The notes beneath the pieces were generated by a model. It saw nothing but the letters and a program-made list of their open reading frames with translations, searched no databases and had not been told where the DNA came from. Below are positions 34,956-43,096 of a stretch of DNA of 64,000 nucleotides, piece after piece. The position numbers and the translations under genes are program-made. How positions within the stretch are numbered: the stretch's first letter is position 1; the number at the start of each line of letters is the position of its first letter. The stretch covers positions 62,001 to 126,000 of the forward strand of contig NZ_JARTLM010000001.1 in NCBI RefSeq assembly GCF_029625905.1, written 5' to 3'. This DNA is from Hydrogenovibrio sp. 3SP14C1. Lineage in GTDB: Bacteria; Pseudomonadota; Gammaproteobacteria; Thiomicrospirales; Thiomicrospiraceae.

Positions 34956-36317
34956 GTGAATCATGTGATCAATGACTGGGTAAATGCATTTGTTGGCTTT
35001 ATTTGGGGCGTCCCCATGCTGATATTATTGGTCGGCGGAGGTCTCTGGTTCACGCTGTACGCTCGTCTACAACCCTTTCGCTATTTCGGTCATAGCTTAG
35101 CATTGCTCACTGGTCGTTATGACCGCCGCTATGCTCAAGGTGACTTAACCCATCGACAAGCCTTATCTGCCGCCTTAGCCGGAACGCTGGGACTGGGAAA
35201 TATTGCCGGCGTTGCCTTAGCGATTAGTGCTGGTGGCCCCGGAGCGATTTTCTGGATGTGGGTCACTGCGCTCGTGGGTGTATCAACTAAATATTACACC
35301 TGTTCGTTAGGGATTATGTACCGTGGTCATGATAGCTTAGGCCAACTGCAAGGCGGGCCGATGTATATCGTTCAGGAAGGGTTAGGAAAAAAATGGCAAG
35401 CATTGGCGGTTTTATTTGCCGTTGCCGGATTGTTCGGCACCTTCCCGTCTTTTCAGGTCAATCAATTAGTTGAAGTGATGCGTACCCAAACCCTCACGGA
35501 AGACTGGGTCAACCAAATTCCTTTTTTCAGCTGGGCTTTCGGTATTGGTTTAGCGTTACTGGTTGGTTCCGTGATCTGGGGCGGGTTACAACGGGTGGCG
35601 CATTTATCGGTGGCTTTGGTACCGACTATGGTCATCGGTTACTTGCTCATTACGATTTGGATTTTAGGGCAACATGCCAGCGACATTCCGCATTACTTTC
35701 AACTCATTTTCAGCGAAGCCTGGCAACCCAGTGCACTCAGTGGCGGATTACTCGGCGTGATCATTGTCGGTGTCAGCTGCGGGGCTTTTTCCAATGAAGC
35801 GGGCATCGGTACCGAAGTGATGGCACACAGTGCCGCCAAAACCAATGAACCGATTCGAGAAGGATTGGTTGCCAGCTTAGGACCCGTTATTGATACCTTA
35901 ATCGTTTGTAGTTGTACCGCGCTGATTATCATCGCCAGCAACGTCTGGCAAGATGCAGAAGGTATCCAAGGTGTTCAAATGACGATGCTGGCTTTCAATC
36001 AGGAATTGGGGCTCTTTGGTGAGATCTTTTTAGCGTTGATGGTACTGGTTTTAAGCCTGACCACTATTTTCACGTTTTGGTATTACGGCAGTAAATGTTT
36101 CAGTTTCTTGCTGGGTGCAGAATATGCTGATTTTTACAAATACCTCTATTTGGGTATGATCGTCGTGGGCGCGGTGATGTCGATGGAAGTCATCTTCAAC
36201 TTTATGATTGGCATGTATGGCTTGATGGCCATTCCAACCATGGTTGCCACCTTACTGCTGGCACCGAAAGTCAACGCTGCAGCCAAAATCTATTTTGCTG
36301 AATTGGCGAAAAAATAA
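34956..36317 (+). CDS. Sodium:alanine/glycine symporter (AGCS family)
   Basis: 453 residues, about 11 membrane helices. The AGCS signature GTLGLGNIAGVALAISAGGP and GVSCGAFSNEAGIGTEVMAH are present, along with AHSAAKTNEPIREGLV. These proteins import alanine or glycine with sodium. The best start is a GTG at 34956; a second GTG at 34965 is a possible alternative and no ATG fits. The gene is single, 68 bp after the methyltransferase. It is convergent with sdhE, and an imperfect decamer hairpin separates the two. Confidence 0.9.
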   Translation: MNHVINDWVNAFVGFIWGVPMLILLVGGGLWFTLYARLQPFRYFGHSLALLTGRYDRRYAQGDLTHRQALSAALAGTLGLGNIAGVALAISAGGPGAIFWMWVTALVGVSTKYYTCSLGIMYRGHDSLGQLQGGPMYIVQEGLGKKWQALAVLFAVAGLFGTFPSFQVNQLVEVMRTQTLTEDWVNQIPFFSWAFGIGLALLVGSVIWGGLQRVAHLSVALVPTMVIGYLLITIWILGQHASDIPHYFQLIFSEAWQPSALSGGLLGVIIVGVSCGAFSNEAGIGTEVMAHSAAKTNEPIREGLVASLGPVIDTLIVCSCTALIIIASNVWQDAEGIQGVQMTMLAFNQELGLFGEIFLALMVLVLSLTTIFTFWYYGSKCFSFLLGAEYADFYKYLYLGMIVVGAVMSMEVIFNFMIGMYGLMAIPTMVATLLLAPKVNAAAKIYFAELAKK

Positions 36318-36338
36318 TAGCCAGGCCTGGTCATTATT
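36313..36338. terminator. Imperfect decamer palindrome between convergent genes
   Basis: AATAATAGCCAGG and CCTGGTCATTATT pair except for one A-C mismatch and one G-T pair, around the exact decamer at 36321-36330. It overlaps the symporter stop. The T run is poor, so it is probably a weak or bidirectional terminator for the symporter and the sdh operon. Confidence 0.55.
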
Positions 36339-36356
36339 CGCCGGTAAAAAAAAGAA

Positions 36357-36620
36357 TCAAGGACTTTTTAAATACGTCTGTCGAATGCGTTTAATCAACT
36401 CTTGATAAGGTTGTGGCGCGTCCGTTGGGGTCATCAACCAATGAAATAAATCCTGATCATTTTCCGCCACCAATATTGATAACTCATGCAGTGCTTCGGG
36501 ATCAGGATTTTCGGCCAAAAGATCTATGTAAGCCTGCAGTAAAAGTTCCGATTCTGAATTTCCACGTCGACAATTGAGTCGAATGGCTTTTATTTTCGTC
36601 GATAAATCAAAATTGTTCAT
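36357..36620 (-). CDS. sdhE: FAD assembly factor SdhE
   Basis: 87 residues. It has the flavinylation motif RRGNSESELLLQAY, an RGxxE type. SdhE promotes covalent attachment of FAD to SdhA. It is the last gene of the sdh operon and its ATG overlaps the last base of the sdhB stop region (shared base at 36620), so expression with its client is assured. Start and length match the family. Confidence 0.9.
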   Translation of the reverse strand: MNNFDLSTKIKAIRLNCRRGNSESELLLQAYIDLLAENPDPEALHELSILVAENDQDLFHWLMTPTDAPQPYQELIKRIRQTYLKSP

Positions 36621-37336
36621 TAATCCACTTGCTTCTTCAACATCATTGACTTCAATTCATTAATCGCCTGACTCGGGTTCAACCCTTTCGGGCAACTCGC
36701 GGTACAGTTTTGAATGTTACGGCAACGAAACGTTTTGAATGGATCATCCAATTCTTCCAAGCGATCACGCGTGGTAATGTCTCGACTATCAACCACAAAA
36801 CGCTGTGCCGCCAATAATGCGGCGGGGCCATGAAATTTATCCGGGTTCCACCAAAAAGACGGGCAACTGGCCGAACAGCATCCACACAAAATACACTCAT
36901 AACTGCCATCCAACTTTTCGCGCTCTTCCGGTGTTTGTAGGAGCTCATGGTCCAAATCAATTGACACACCGTCCGGCACTGGTTTTAAAAATGGATCAAC
37001 GGCATGGTAATGTTCATAGAACTGTGCCATATCAATCACCAAATCTCGAATCACCGGCAACCCGGGTAAAGGTCGAATTTTTATTGGCTGCCGTAATTCT
37101 GAAACACGTGTGATGCAACTGAGTTTATTGTCACCGTTGACATTCATGCCATCTGACCCGCAAACCCCTTCTTTACAAGAACTCCGAAACGTCAGACCCG
37201 GGTCTTGTTCTCGTATTTTCTCCAAGGCTTCCAGCAACATCATGTCGTGTCCGACCAACGCATCGTCTAGCTCATAGTCTTGCAGATAAGGCTCGGCATC
37301 TATCTCAGGGTTGTAACGATAAATGGAAAACAACAT
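36620..37336 (-). CDS. sdhB: Succinate dehydrogenase iron-sulfur subunit
   Basis: 238 residues. [2Fe-2S] ligands lie in FRSSCKEGVCGSDGM with the downstream KLSC. The [4Fe-4S] and [3Fe-4S] ligands lie in YECILCGCCSASCPSFWWNP and CRNIQNCTASCPKGLNP. It carries electrons from SdhA flavin to quinone. The start at 37336 is favoured by GGAG in GGAGATAGAG, and an ORF start at 37378 would overlap sdhA. The gap to sdhA is 16 bp. Confidence 0.95.
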   Translation of the reverse strand: MLFSIYRYNPEIDAEPYLQDYELDDALVGHDMMLLEALEKIREQDPGLTFRSSCKEGVCGSDGMNVNGDNKLSCITRVSELRQPIKIRPLPGLPVIRDLVIDMAQFYEHYHAVDPFLKPVPDGVSIDLDHELLQTPEEREKLDGSYECILCGCCSASCPSFWWNPDKFHGPAALLAAQRFVVDSRDITTRDRLEELDDPFKTFRCRNIQNCTASCPKGLNPSQAINELKSMMLKKQVD

Positions 37337-37352
37337 CTCTATCTCCGACAAA

Positions 37353-39143
37353 TTAATAAACACGTGCTTTAGGTTCAAATCCTGGCACAGTTAAAGGCGT
37401 TAGACATACAGGCTTATAACGCAACTGATGTTTTTCTTGAAAATACAAACTATGCTGTAGCCAGTGTGCGTCATCGCGTTCTGGAAAATCCACTCTTGAA
37501 TGGGCGCCACGACTCTCTTGTCGCTCAATCGCGGAATGCACTGTGGCATACGCCAACGTCATCAGGTTTTCCAATTCAAATGCTTCCAGCCTTTCTAAAT
37601 TAAACGCCTGACTGTGGTCTTGCAACACTGCTTGTTCAATCCGTTGTTGAATCGGTTCTAATTGCTCAATTAAGGTGGACATCGATTCCTGATTTCGAAA
37701 AACGCCACACCCTTCCTGCATCACCTGTTGTAAATCGCGTTTAATTTGCGCCGTAGACTCTGATGCATTCTCAGAATCTTGTTTCGTTTCCCATTTATTC
37801 AGACGCGCTTCCACCGCAGATAAATCCAATGTTTTATCAAAAAAACTGGACGGTTTTTGCAGCTGCAAAATGCGTTCGATTTCGCTTGCAGCAGCGCGGC
37901 CGAATACCACAATATCCAATAACGAATTCCCACCCAATCGATTCGCTCCATGAACCGACACACAAGCACACTCTCCCACTGCATATAGTCCAGGCACGGT
38001 GACGGACTGACCACTGCCGTCCAACGTCACCACTTGACCATTAAAATTGGTCGGGATACCGCCCATCATGTAGTGTGCCGTGGGGTAAACCGGAATTGGA
38101 TCGTTACACATATCCAACCCCATAAAGGTCAAACCGATTTCTCGAATGCCGGGCAAGCGTTTTTTAATCACCTCGGCATTCAGATGCGTTAAATCCAGCA
38201 ACACATAATCTTTGTTCGGACCGCAGCCACGCCCTTCTTTCACTTCAATGGCAATGGCACGAGAGACCACATCGCGCGATGCCAAATCTTTTACATGCGG
38301 GGCATAATTGACCATAAAGGCCTCGCCGTTGCCATTACGCAATACGCCGCCTTCCCCTCTGGCCGCTTCCGACAACAACATGCCTTTATCGGCGACCCCA
38401 GTCGGATGAAACTGCCAGAACTCCATATCTTGCAATGGCAACCCGGCGCGTAGCACCATCGCCAGACCATCACCGGTATTAATCTTGGCATTGGTATTGG
38501 TTTTGAACAACTGACAGGCACCGCCGGTTGCCATCATCACCGCATGCGCTCGCAACAATTGATATTGCCCAGTTTGGATATTCATCACCACCATGCCACC
38601 AATATGCCCAAGCTCATCTTTGACCAAATCAATGGCAAAAAATTCATCAAAAAAAGTCGTGCCGGTTTGAATATTCTGTTGATAGAGAGTTTGCAGAATG
38701 GCATGCCCAGTGCGATCGGCCGCAGCACACGTCCGTGTAGCCTGACTTTCTCCAAAGTTCCGGCTTTGACCACCAAATGGACGCTGGTAAATCTTGCCTT
38801 GTTCGGTTCTGGAAAACGGGACGCCAAAGTGCTCTAACTCTCGCACGATTTCCGAGGCTTCTCGGCACATGAATTCAATCGCATCCTGATCACCCAGATA
38901 ATCGCTCCCCTTGATGGTGTCGTACATATGCCAGTGCCAGTTGTCTTCGGTTAAATTGCCTAAGGCGGCGTTAATGCCGCCTTGTGCCGCCACAGTATGA
39001 GACCGTGTTGGAAATACTTTTGACACCACCGCCACTCGTTGGTCGGATTTCGCCAGCTGTAAAGCCGCTCTTAATCCCGCGCCACCTGCGCCGATGATAA
39101 TGGCATCGAAATGAAAGGTATCCACGTTTTCTAATGAAACCAT
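37353..39143 (-). CDS. sdhA: Succinate dehydrogenase flavoprotein subunit
   Basis: 596 residues. FAD binds at AIIIGAGGAGLRAALQLAKS; the covalent flavin His is in RSHTVAAQGGINAALGN. Catalytic and substrate residues lie in FHPTGVADKGMLLSEAARGE and ASRDVVSRAI. The C-terminal helical domain ends in PGFEPKARVY. It oxidises succinate to fumarate in the TCA cycle and delivers electrons to the membrane quinone pool. The start Met fits the family. Confidence 0.96.
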   Translation of the reverse strand: MVSLENVDTFHFDAIIIGAGGAGLRAALQLAKSDQRVAVVSKVFPTRSHTVAAQGGINAALGNLTEDNWHWHMYDTIKGSDYLGDQDAIEFMCREASEIVRELEHFGVPFSRTEQGKIYQRPFGGQSRNFGESQATRTCAAADRTGHAILQTLYQQNIQTGTTFFDEFFAIDLVKDELGHIGGMVVMNIQTGQYQLLRAHAVMMATGGACQLFKTNTNAKINTGDGLAMVLRAGLPLQDMEFWQFHPTGVADKGMLLSEAARGEGGVLRNGNGEAFMVNYAPHVKDLASRDVVSRAIAIEVKEGRGCGPNKDYVLLDLTHLNAEVIKKRLPGIREIGLTFMGLDMCNDPIPVYPTAHYMMGGIPTNFNGQVVTLDGSGQSVTVPGLYAVGECACVSVHGANRLGGNSLLDIVVFGRAAASEIERILQLQKPSSFFDKTLDLSAVEARLNKWETKQDSENASESTAQIKRDLQQVMQEGCGVFRNQESMSTLIEQLEPIQQRIEQAVLQDHSQAFNLERLEAFELENLMTLAYATVHSAIERQESRGAHSRVDFPERDDAHWLQHSLYFQEKHQLRYKPVCLTPLTVPGFEPKARVY

Positions 39144-39176
39144 GCGTTACACTCGCTTAATTTGAATAAAAATGAT

Positions 39177-39512
39177 TTAACGTATCAATTGAAACATGAG
39201 GTAAATTAATTCCGCACTTACCCATAATAAAACGCCACCTAATACGACTAAGCCAAGTACCGTAAACCGGCGTGGAAGATAATCCAACAAAATATCACGC
39301 AGTCCGATCCAGCTATGCACAATCAACAGTCCTAACGCTAGAAAAGTCGGTACCCAAAATTCAGCTTGTAACAGATGGGACTGAAACAAATCATAGCTTT
39401 CAAAAGAATGGTTACTGAGATACAGCACACTAAAAGGAAAATAAAACAGCAAATAATAGGCACTGATACGTTGCCATAGATGTGCTCTCAAACCTGTTAA
39501 GAAAGGCATCAT
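39177..39512 (-). CDS. sdhD: Succinate dehydrogenase membrane anchor subunit
   Basis: 111 residues from ATG 39512, three membrane helices (about 15-35, 45-70, 82-105). The pattern WQRISAYYLLFYFPF and LIVHSWIGLRDILLDYL is typical, with the conserved His-Ser-Trp-xG-Leu-Arg region near heme and quinone. The ATG overlaps the stop of sdhC by four bases (ATGA), with GGGAG upstream. A longer start at 39527 would extend into sdhC and is not needed. Confidence 0.9.
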   Translation of the reverse strand: MMPFLTGLRAHLWQRISAYYLLFYFPFSVLYLSNHSFESYDLFQSHLLQAEFWVPTFLALGLLIVHSWIGLRDILLDYLPRRFTVLGLVVLGGVLLWVSAELIYLMFQLIR

Positions 39513-39904
39513 AACCAAATCTCCCACAACAATCCTACGGCACCGATCACAAACCCCAATAGCATTATCCTGCCAGAGAGTTGGCTTCTTTCAAGATGAG
39601 ACAGCAAGCCACCCAGATTATGCTCTATCACCAAATGCCGCATCCCACTCAACCAATGAAACCAAAGACTGATACTTCCAAGACTCAATACCGATTGTCC
39701 TAAGGGATGCGACAGCAAGTTCAGATTTTGTGCATATGCATCAGGATACAACACAAGATTGTGTAGCCAAATCAATCCCAGTAAAAAAGACAGCAGTAAT
39801 AAAACACCAGTAATTCGATGCAAAATCGAAATAATCGCATTGAGAGGGAAATGAAACTTGAACAGATTCAAGTACACAGGTCTGTTGTCATGCCGTGGGT
39901 ACAT
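39509..39904 (-). CDS. sdhC: Succinate dehydrogenase cytochrome b556 subunit
   Basis: 131 residues from ATG 39904, the first gene of sdhCDAB-sdhE. MYPRHDNRPVYLNLFKFHFP is the usual cytoplasmic N-terminus and SILHRITGVLLLLSF holds the heme-ligand His and quinone-site residues. HWLSGMRHLVIEH follows, in the third helix region. GGGAG lies before this ATG, whereas the longer in-frame start at 39991 lacks support. The region upstream to 40392 holds the sdh promoter and the leader of the divergent channel gene. Confidence 0.9.
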   Translation of the reverse strand: MYPRHDNRPVYLNLFKFHFPLNAIISILHRITGVLLLLSFLLGLIWLHNLVLYPDAYAQNLNLLSHPLGQSVLSLGSISLWFHWLSGMRHLVIEHNLGGLLSHLERSQLSGRIMLLGFVIGAVGLLWEIWL

Positions 39905-40085
39905 TAGAAATCTCCCGCTTACTTCTATAATTAGACTGAAAAACAGGCGTTTTTCTAAGCCTGAGTATACGCTTTCAAACGATGCCGGCAAATAAAAATT
40001 ACCTAACCCCGTATCACAAAAATTGAACTAGGGGGTCTTTGTTGACGTCTAAAACGGTCAGGCCAGGCTGTTTTTAAATTATTGT

Positions 40086-40116
40086 TTTTTGGTGCAAAAA
40101 ATTATTTTTGGTGCAA
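40086..40116 (+). promoter_or_regulatory. Paired TTTTTGGTGCAA repeats, possible NtrC-type half-sites
   Basis: The 12-mer TTTTTGGTGCAA occurs at 40086-40097 and 40105-40116, 19 bp apart. GGTGCA is one arm of the NtrC enhancer consensus (TGCACC...GGTGCA), but the opposite arm is not clear. They lie about 65-95 bp upstream of a sigma-54-like promoter. Binding by an NtrC-like activator is inferred. Confidence 0.35.
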
Positions 40117-40178
40117 TTTATAAACCACGTAAGCTAAGCAAAAACCCGCATCGCCTATTCTAAAGGGCTTAAAACATT

Positions 40179-40195
40179 TTGGCACAGTTATTTCT
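40179..40195 (+). promoter_or_regulatory. Sigma-54-like -24/-12 promoter
   Basis: TTGGCAC, five bases, TTTCT fits the sigma-54 consensus TTGGCACNNNNNTTGCW with the G of the -12 GC changed to T. Transcription would start near 40206, just before the leader terminator and about 190 bp before the channel gene ATG. No competing sigma-70 promoter of comparable quality was seen in this stretch. Confidence 0.45.
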
Positions 40196-40226
40196 TTAAA
40201 ACACATAAATTGATTTAAGAGTAATG

Positions 40227-40285
40227 ACGCTCACAACAAACGGACTATACCAACCAGTAGTCCGTTTGCTGTGGGCGTTTTTTTT
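40227..40285 (+). terminator. Long leader terminator upstream of the FNT channel gene
   Basis: A 21-bp stem (ACGC...GGACTA with TAGTCC...GCGT, one A-C mismatch, one T-G pair) and a 10-nt loop, followed by eight T. It ends about 108 bp before the channel start and lies downstream of the sigma-54-like promoter. It is far longer than needed for simple ends of genes, so it may be an attenuator released by an antiterminator, or the end of a short leader RNA. Confidence 0.75.
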
Positions 40286-40392
40286 GCCTTCCTTTTGAAG
40301 ACTCTAAATGAATTTTCGGTTTGGCAAGCGTAGAAAAACGGCTTTCTAATCAGCTTGTCAAAGTGTTACATGTTTATTTAAGGAATAACAAA

Positions 40393-41205
40393 ATGTCTTA
40401 TTTAGAACCGAATGAGTTTGTCACCAAAATGGTCGATTCCGGTGAATCCAAAATATATATGTCGACCAAAGATACTGTCATCCGCGCATTTATGGCTGGT
40501 GCGGTGCTGGGTCTTGCAGCCATCTTTGCCATCACTGTCGCGACAAAAACCGGCTCTCCATTATTGGGAGCGGTTTTATTCCCAGTCGGATTCATTATGC
40601 TCTACCTGATGAAATTTGACCTGTTAACCGGTGTTTTTATGCTGGTACCACTGGCCATTTTAGACAAAAGACCCGGCGCCACCATGAATCAACTGCTGCG
40701 GAACTGGAGTCTGGTATTCATAGGAAACCTCTTGGGTGCCTTGACCGTGGCATTCATTATGTCCTTTGTGCTGACCTTTGGTTACAGTATTGATGGCGGT
40801 GCCATTGCCGAAAAAGTCGGACACATTGGTGAAGCCAGAACTCTCGGTTATAAAGAACATGGACTGGAAGGCTGGTTAACCATCTTCATGCGTGGCATGT
40901 TATGTAACTGGATGGTTTCAATGGGTGTGGTTGGCGCTATGATTTCAACGTCGGCAACCGGTAAGATATTGTCGATGTGGATGCCAGTGATGCTCTTCTT
41001 TTTCATGGGCTTTGAACATTCAATTGTAAACATGTTCCTATTCCCATTCTCAATGATTATGGGCGGTGGTTTTACAGTGTCTGATTACCTACTTTGGAAT
41101 GAACTGCCAACGGCGTTAGGTAACTTGGTTGGCGGTATTTTATTTGTCGCTCTACCACTTTACTACACGCATGTTAAAACCAGTCCAGAGCGTAAAATCG
41201 GTTAA
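40393..41205 (+). CDS. Formate/nitrite transporter family channel (NirC/FocA type)
   Basis: 270 residues, six membrane helices. The start at 40393 follows AAGGAATAACAAA; the longer start at 40321 would lie within the leader region and has no site. FNT signatures are present in the late helices: FFFMGFEHSIVNMFLFPFSM and the C-terminal NELPTALGNLVGGILFVALP. Members carry formate, nitrite or hydrosulfide. A sigma-54-like promoter with possible NtrC half-sites argues for nitrite, and pairing with a kinase/phosphatase occurs in nitrate assimilation loci elsewhere. Hydrosulfide is an alternative in a sulfur oxidiser. Confidence 0.88.
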   Translation: MSYLEPNEFVTKMVDSGESKIYMSTKDTVIRAFMAGAVLGLAAIFAITVATKTGSPLLGAVLFPVGFIMLYLMKFDLLTGVFMLVPLAILDKRPGATMNQLLRNWSLVFIGNLLGALTVAFIMSFVLTFGYSIDGGAIAEKVGHIGEARTLGYKEHGLEGWLTIFMRGMLCNWMVSMGVVGAMISTSATGKILSMWMPVMLFFFMGFEHSIVNMFLFPFSMIMGGGFTVSDYLLWNELPTALGNLVGGILFVALPLYYTHVKTSPERKIG

Positions 41206-41225
41206 TCTTCCAACTTAATTAAGGG

Positions 41226-41256
41226 AAAAGGCCTCTGTTTTCTACAGGGGCTTTTT
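41226..41256 (+). terminator. Terminator between the channel and kinase/phosphatase genes
   Basis: AAAAGGCCTCTG pairs with CAGGGGCTTTTT (two G-T pairs) around a 6-7 nt loop, with T run at 41252-41256. It begins 20 bp after the channel stop and ends 12 bp before the next ATG, so read-through or a promoter within it is needed for the kinase gene. Confidence 0.7.
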
Positions 41257-41268
41257 AATTTAAAGACT

Positions 41269-42990
41269 ATGGAAAATACTCTCAACATCAGTATCGGACA
41301 ACACAGTGATAAAGGTCGTAAACCCATCAACCAAGATTTCTATGGTGTTTACACGCCCAAAGAGCCCTTGCTTAGCACAAAAGGCATCTCGATCGCTTTG
41401 GCAGACGGGATCAGCAGCAGCCAAGTAAGTCAAGAAGCCAGTGAATCCGCAGTGAGTAGTTTTTTAGCAGATTACTATTGCACATCAGATGCCTGGTCAG
41501 TCAAAACGTCAGCCTATAAAGTTCTTTTAGCCATTAATGCTTGGTTACACGCTCAGACACGCAGCAGCCAATATCGTTTCGACAAAAACAAAGGCTACGT
41601 TTGTACCTTCAGTGCCCTAATTTTGAAATCCAATACTGCCCACCTATTTCATGCCGGTGACAGTCGTATTTATCGATTGAACGAGCAAAACTTGGAACAA
41701 CTGACCGAAGACCATCGTATGGTCGTTTCGGAGAATAAAAGCTATTTGAGCCGAGCGCTCGGGGTTCATGACTATTGCGAAATTGATTACCAAAGCTTTC
41801 TCATTGAGGTTAACGACTTATTCATCTTAGCCACCGACGGCATTTATGAGTTTGTGGAAGAAAACCAAATCATCAAAATCATTAACCACCATTCGAACGA
41901 CCTGGACAAAGCAGCAAAACTGATTTTAGATACGGCCTATGAGCATGGTAGCGATGATAATTTAACCATTCAAATCGTCCGGATCGACAGCTTACCAAGT
42001 CGTAATAAAAGCGAACTTTATCAACAAATTAACCACTTGCCCTTTCCTCAGCAGATTGCCCCACGCACTGAAATGGATGGTTATCACATCTTGCGAGAAA
42101 TCTATATCAGTAGCCGCAGCCATGTCTACTTAGCAGAAGATATCGATACACAACAACAAGTCATTATTAAATTGCCCTCGGTTGAAAAACGTTCTGATAC
42201 ACACTATCTTGAACGTTTTTTAATGGAAGAATGGATTGCAAGACGACTTAATAACCCCCATGTTTTAAAGGCTTATGCCCCCACCCGAAAACGTCATTAT
42301 TTCTACATCACCACAGAATTTATTGAAGGCCAAACACTGGATCAATGGATGCGCGATCACCCGAAACCGGACATTGAAACCGTACGGGATATTGTCGAGC
42401 AAATTTCTAAAGGTCTCAATGCCTTTCATCGTCAGGAAATGATTCATCAAGATCTTCGACCCAATAATATTATGATCGATCAAAAGGGAACCGTTAAAAT
42501 CATTGATTTTGGTGCAACGCATGTAGCAGGCCTGGCAGAAATAAACAACACTCAGCCCGAAATACTTGGTACTGCAGCCTACACCGCGCCGGAATATTTT
42601 CTGGGACAAGCAGGCACTTCGAAGTCCGACCTGTTTTCTTTGGCAGTCATTACTTATCAAATGCTTTCAGGAAAACTACCTTACGGAACAGAGGTTGCCA
42701 AAGCCAGAACCAAAACCGCGCAACGCAACCTCACTTACCGAAGCGTATTGAATGACGATCAGGAAATCCCGGCATGGATAGATGACGCTTTAAAAAAAGC
42801 ACTTCATCCTGACCCTTATCGCCGTTATGGTGAGTTGTCCGAGCTCATTTTTGATTTACGTCACCCTAACCGCACATTTCTTAACAAAACTCGCGCCCCT
42901 CTGATGGAAAGGCACCCTGTTCTATTTTGGAAATCAACCAGTTTCATACTTTTTTTAATGCTCTTAGGCCTTTTAATTCACCAAAATTAG
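41269..42990 (+). CDS. PP2C phosphatase - Ser/Thr kinase fusion
   Basis: 573 residues. The N-terminal PP2C domain (about 1-240) has the metal-site motifs KPINQDFYGVY, ALADGISSSQVS, LFHAGDSRIYRL and EHGSDDNLTIQIV. The C-terminal kinase domain (about 265-540) has VIIKLPSVEK (Lys), the catalytic loop MIHQDLRPNNIMID (HRD reads HQD), and the metal motif IIDFGATHV (DFG). A final membrane helix (about 550-570, SFILFLMLLGLLIHQN) anchors it. Kinase and phosphatase on one chain suit switching of a target, and the channel gene next to it is an obvious candidate. No clear ribosome-binding site is seen before the ATG. Confidence 0.9.
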   Translation: MENTLNISIGQHSDKGRKPINQDFYGVYTPKEPLLSTKGISIALADGISSSQVSQEASESAVSSFLADYYCTSDAWSVKTSAYKVLLAINAWLHAQTRSSQYRFDKNKGYVCTFSALILKSNTAHLFHAGDSRIYRLNEQNLEQLTEDHRMVVSENKSYLSRALGVHDYCEIDYQSFLIEVNDLFILATDGIYEFVEENQIIKIINHHSNDLDKAAKLILDTAYEHGSDDNLTIQIVRIDSLPSRNKSELYQQINHLPFPQQIAPRTEMDGYHILREIYISSRSHVYLAEDIDTQQQVIIKLPSVEKRSDTHYLERFLMEEWIARRLNNPHVLKAYAPTRKRHYFYITTEFIEGQTLDQWMRDHPKPDIETVRDIVEQISKGLNAFHRQEMIHQDLRPNNIMIDQKGTVKIIDFGATHVAGLAEINNTQPEILGTAAYTAPEYFLGQAGTSKSDLFSLAVITYQMLSGKLPYGTEVAKARTKTAQRNLTYRSVLNDDQEIPAWIDDALKKALHPDPYRRYGELSELIFDLRHPNRTFLNKTRAPLMERHPVLFWKSTSFILFLMLLGLLIHQN

Positions 42991-43096
42991 AACGCTTTTT
43001 AACTAGCTTCACCTCCTCGACAAAGGGCAAAATACTTACATTCTCTTCAAGTAATGCTATGATTCGAGTTAAAAGAACCTGAAGGGAGTTAGGTCT

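Noticed and set aside
40054-40075. A further decamer terminator after the sdhC promoter region
   Set aside because: TCAGGCCAGG differs at two positions and the arms do not pair well, so it is not counted.
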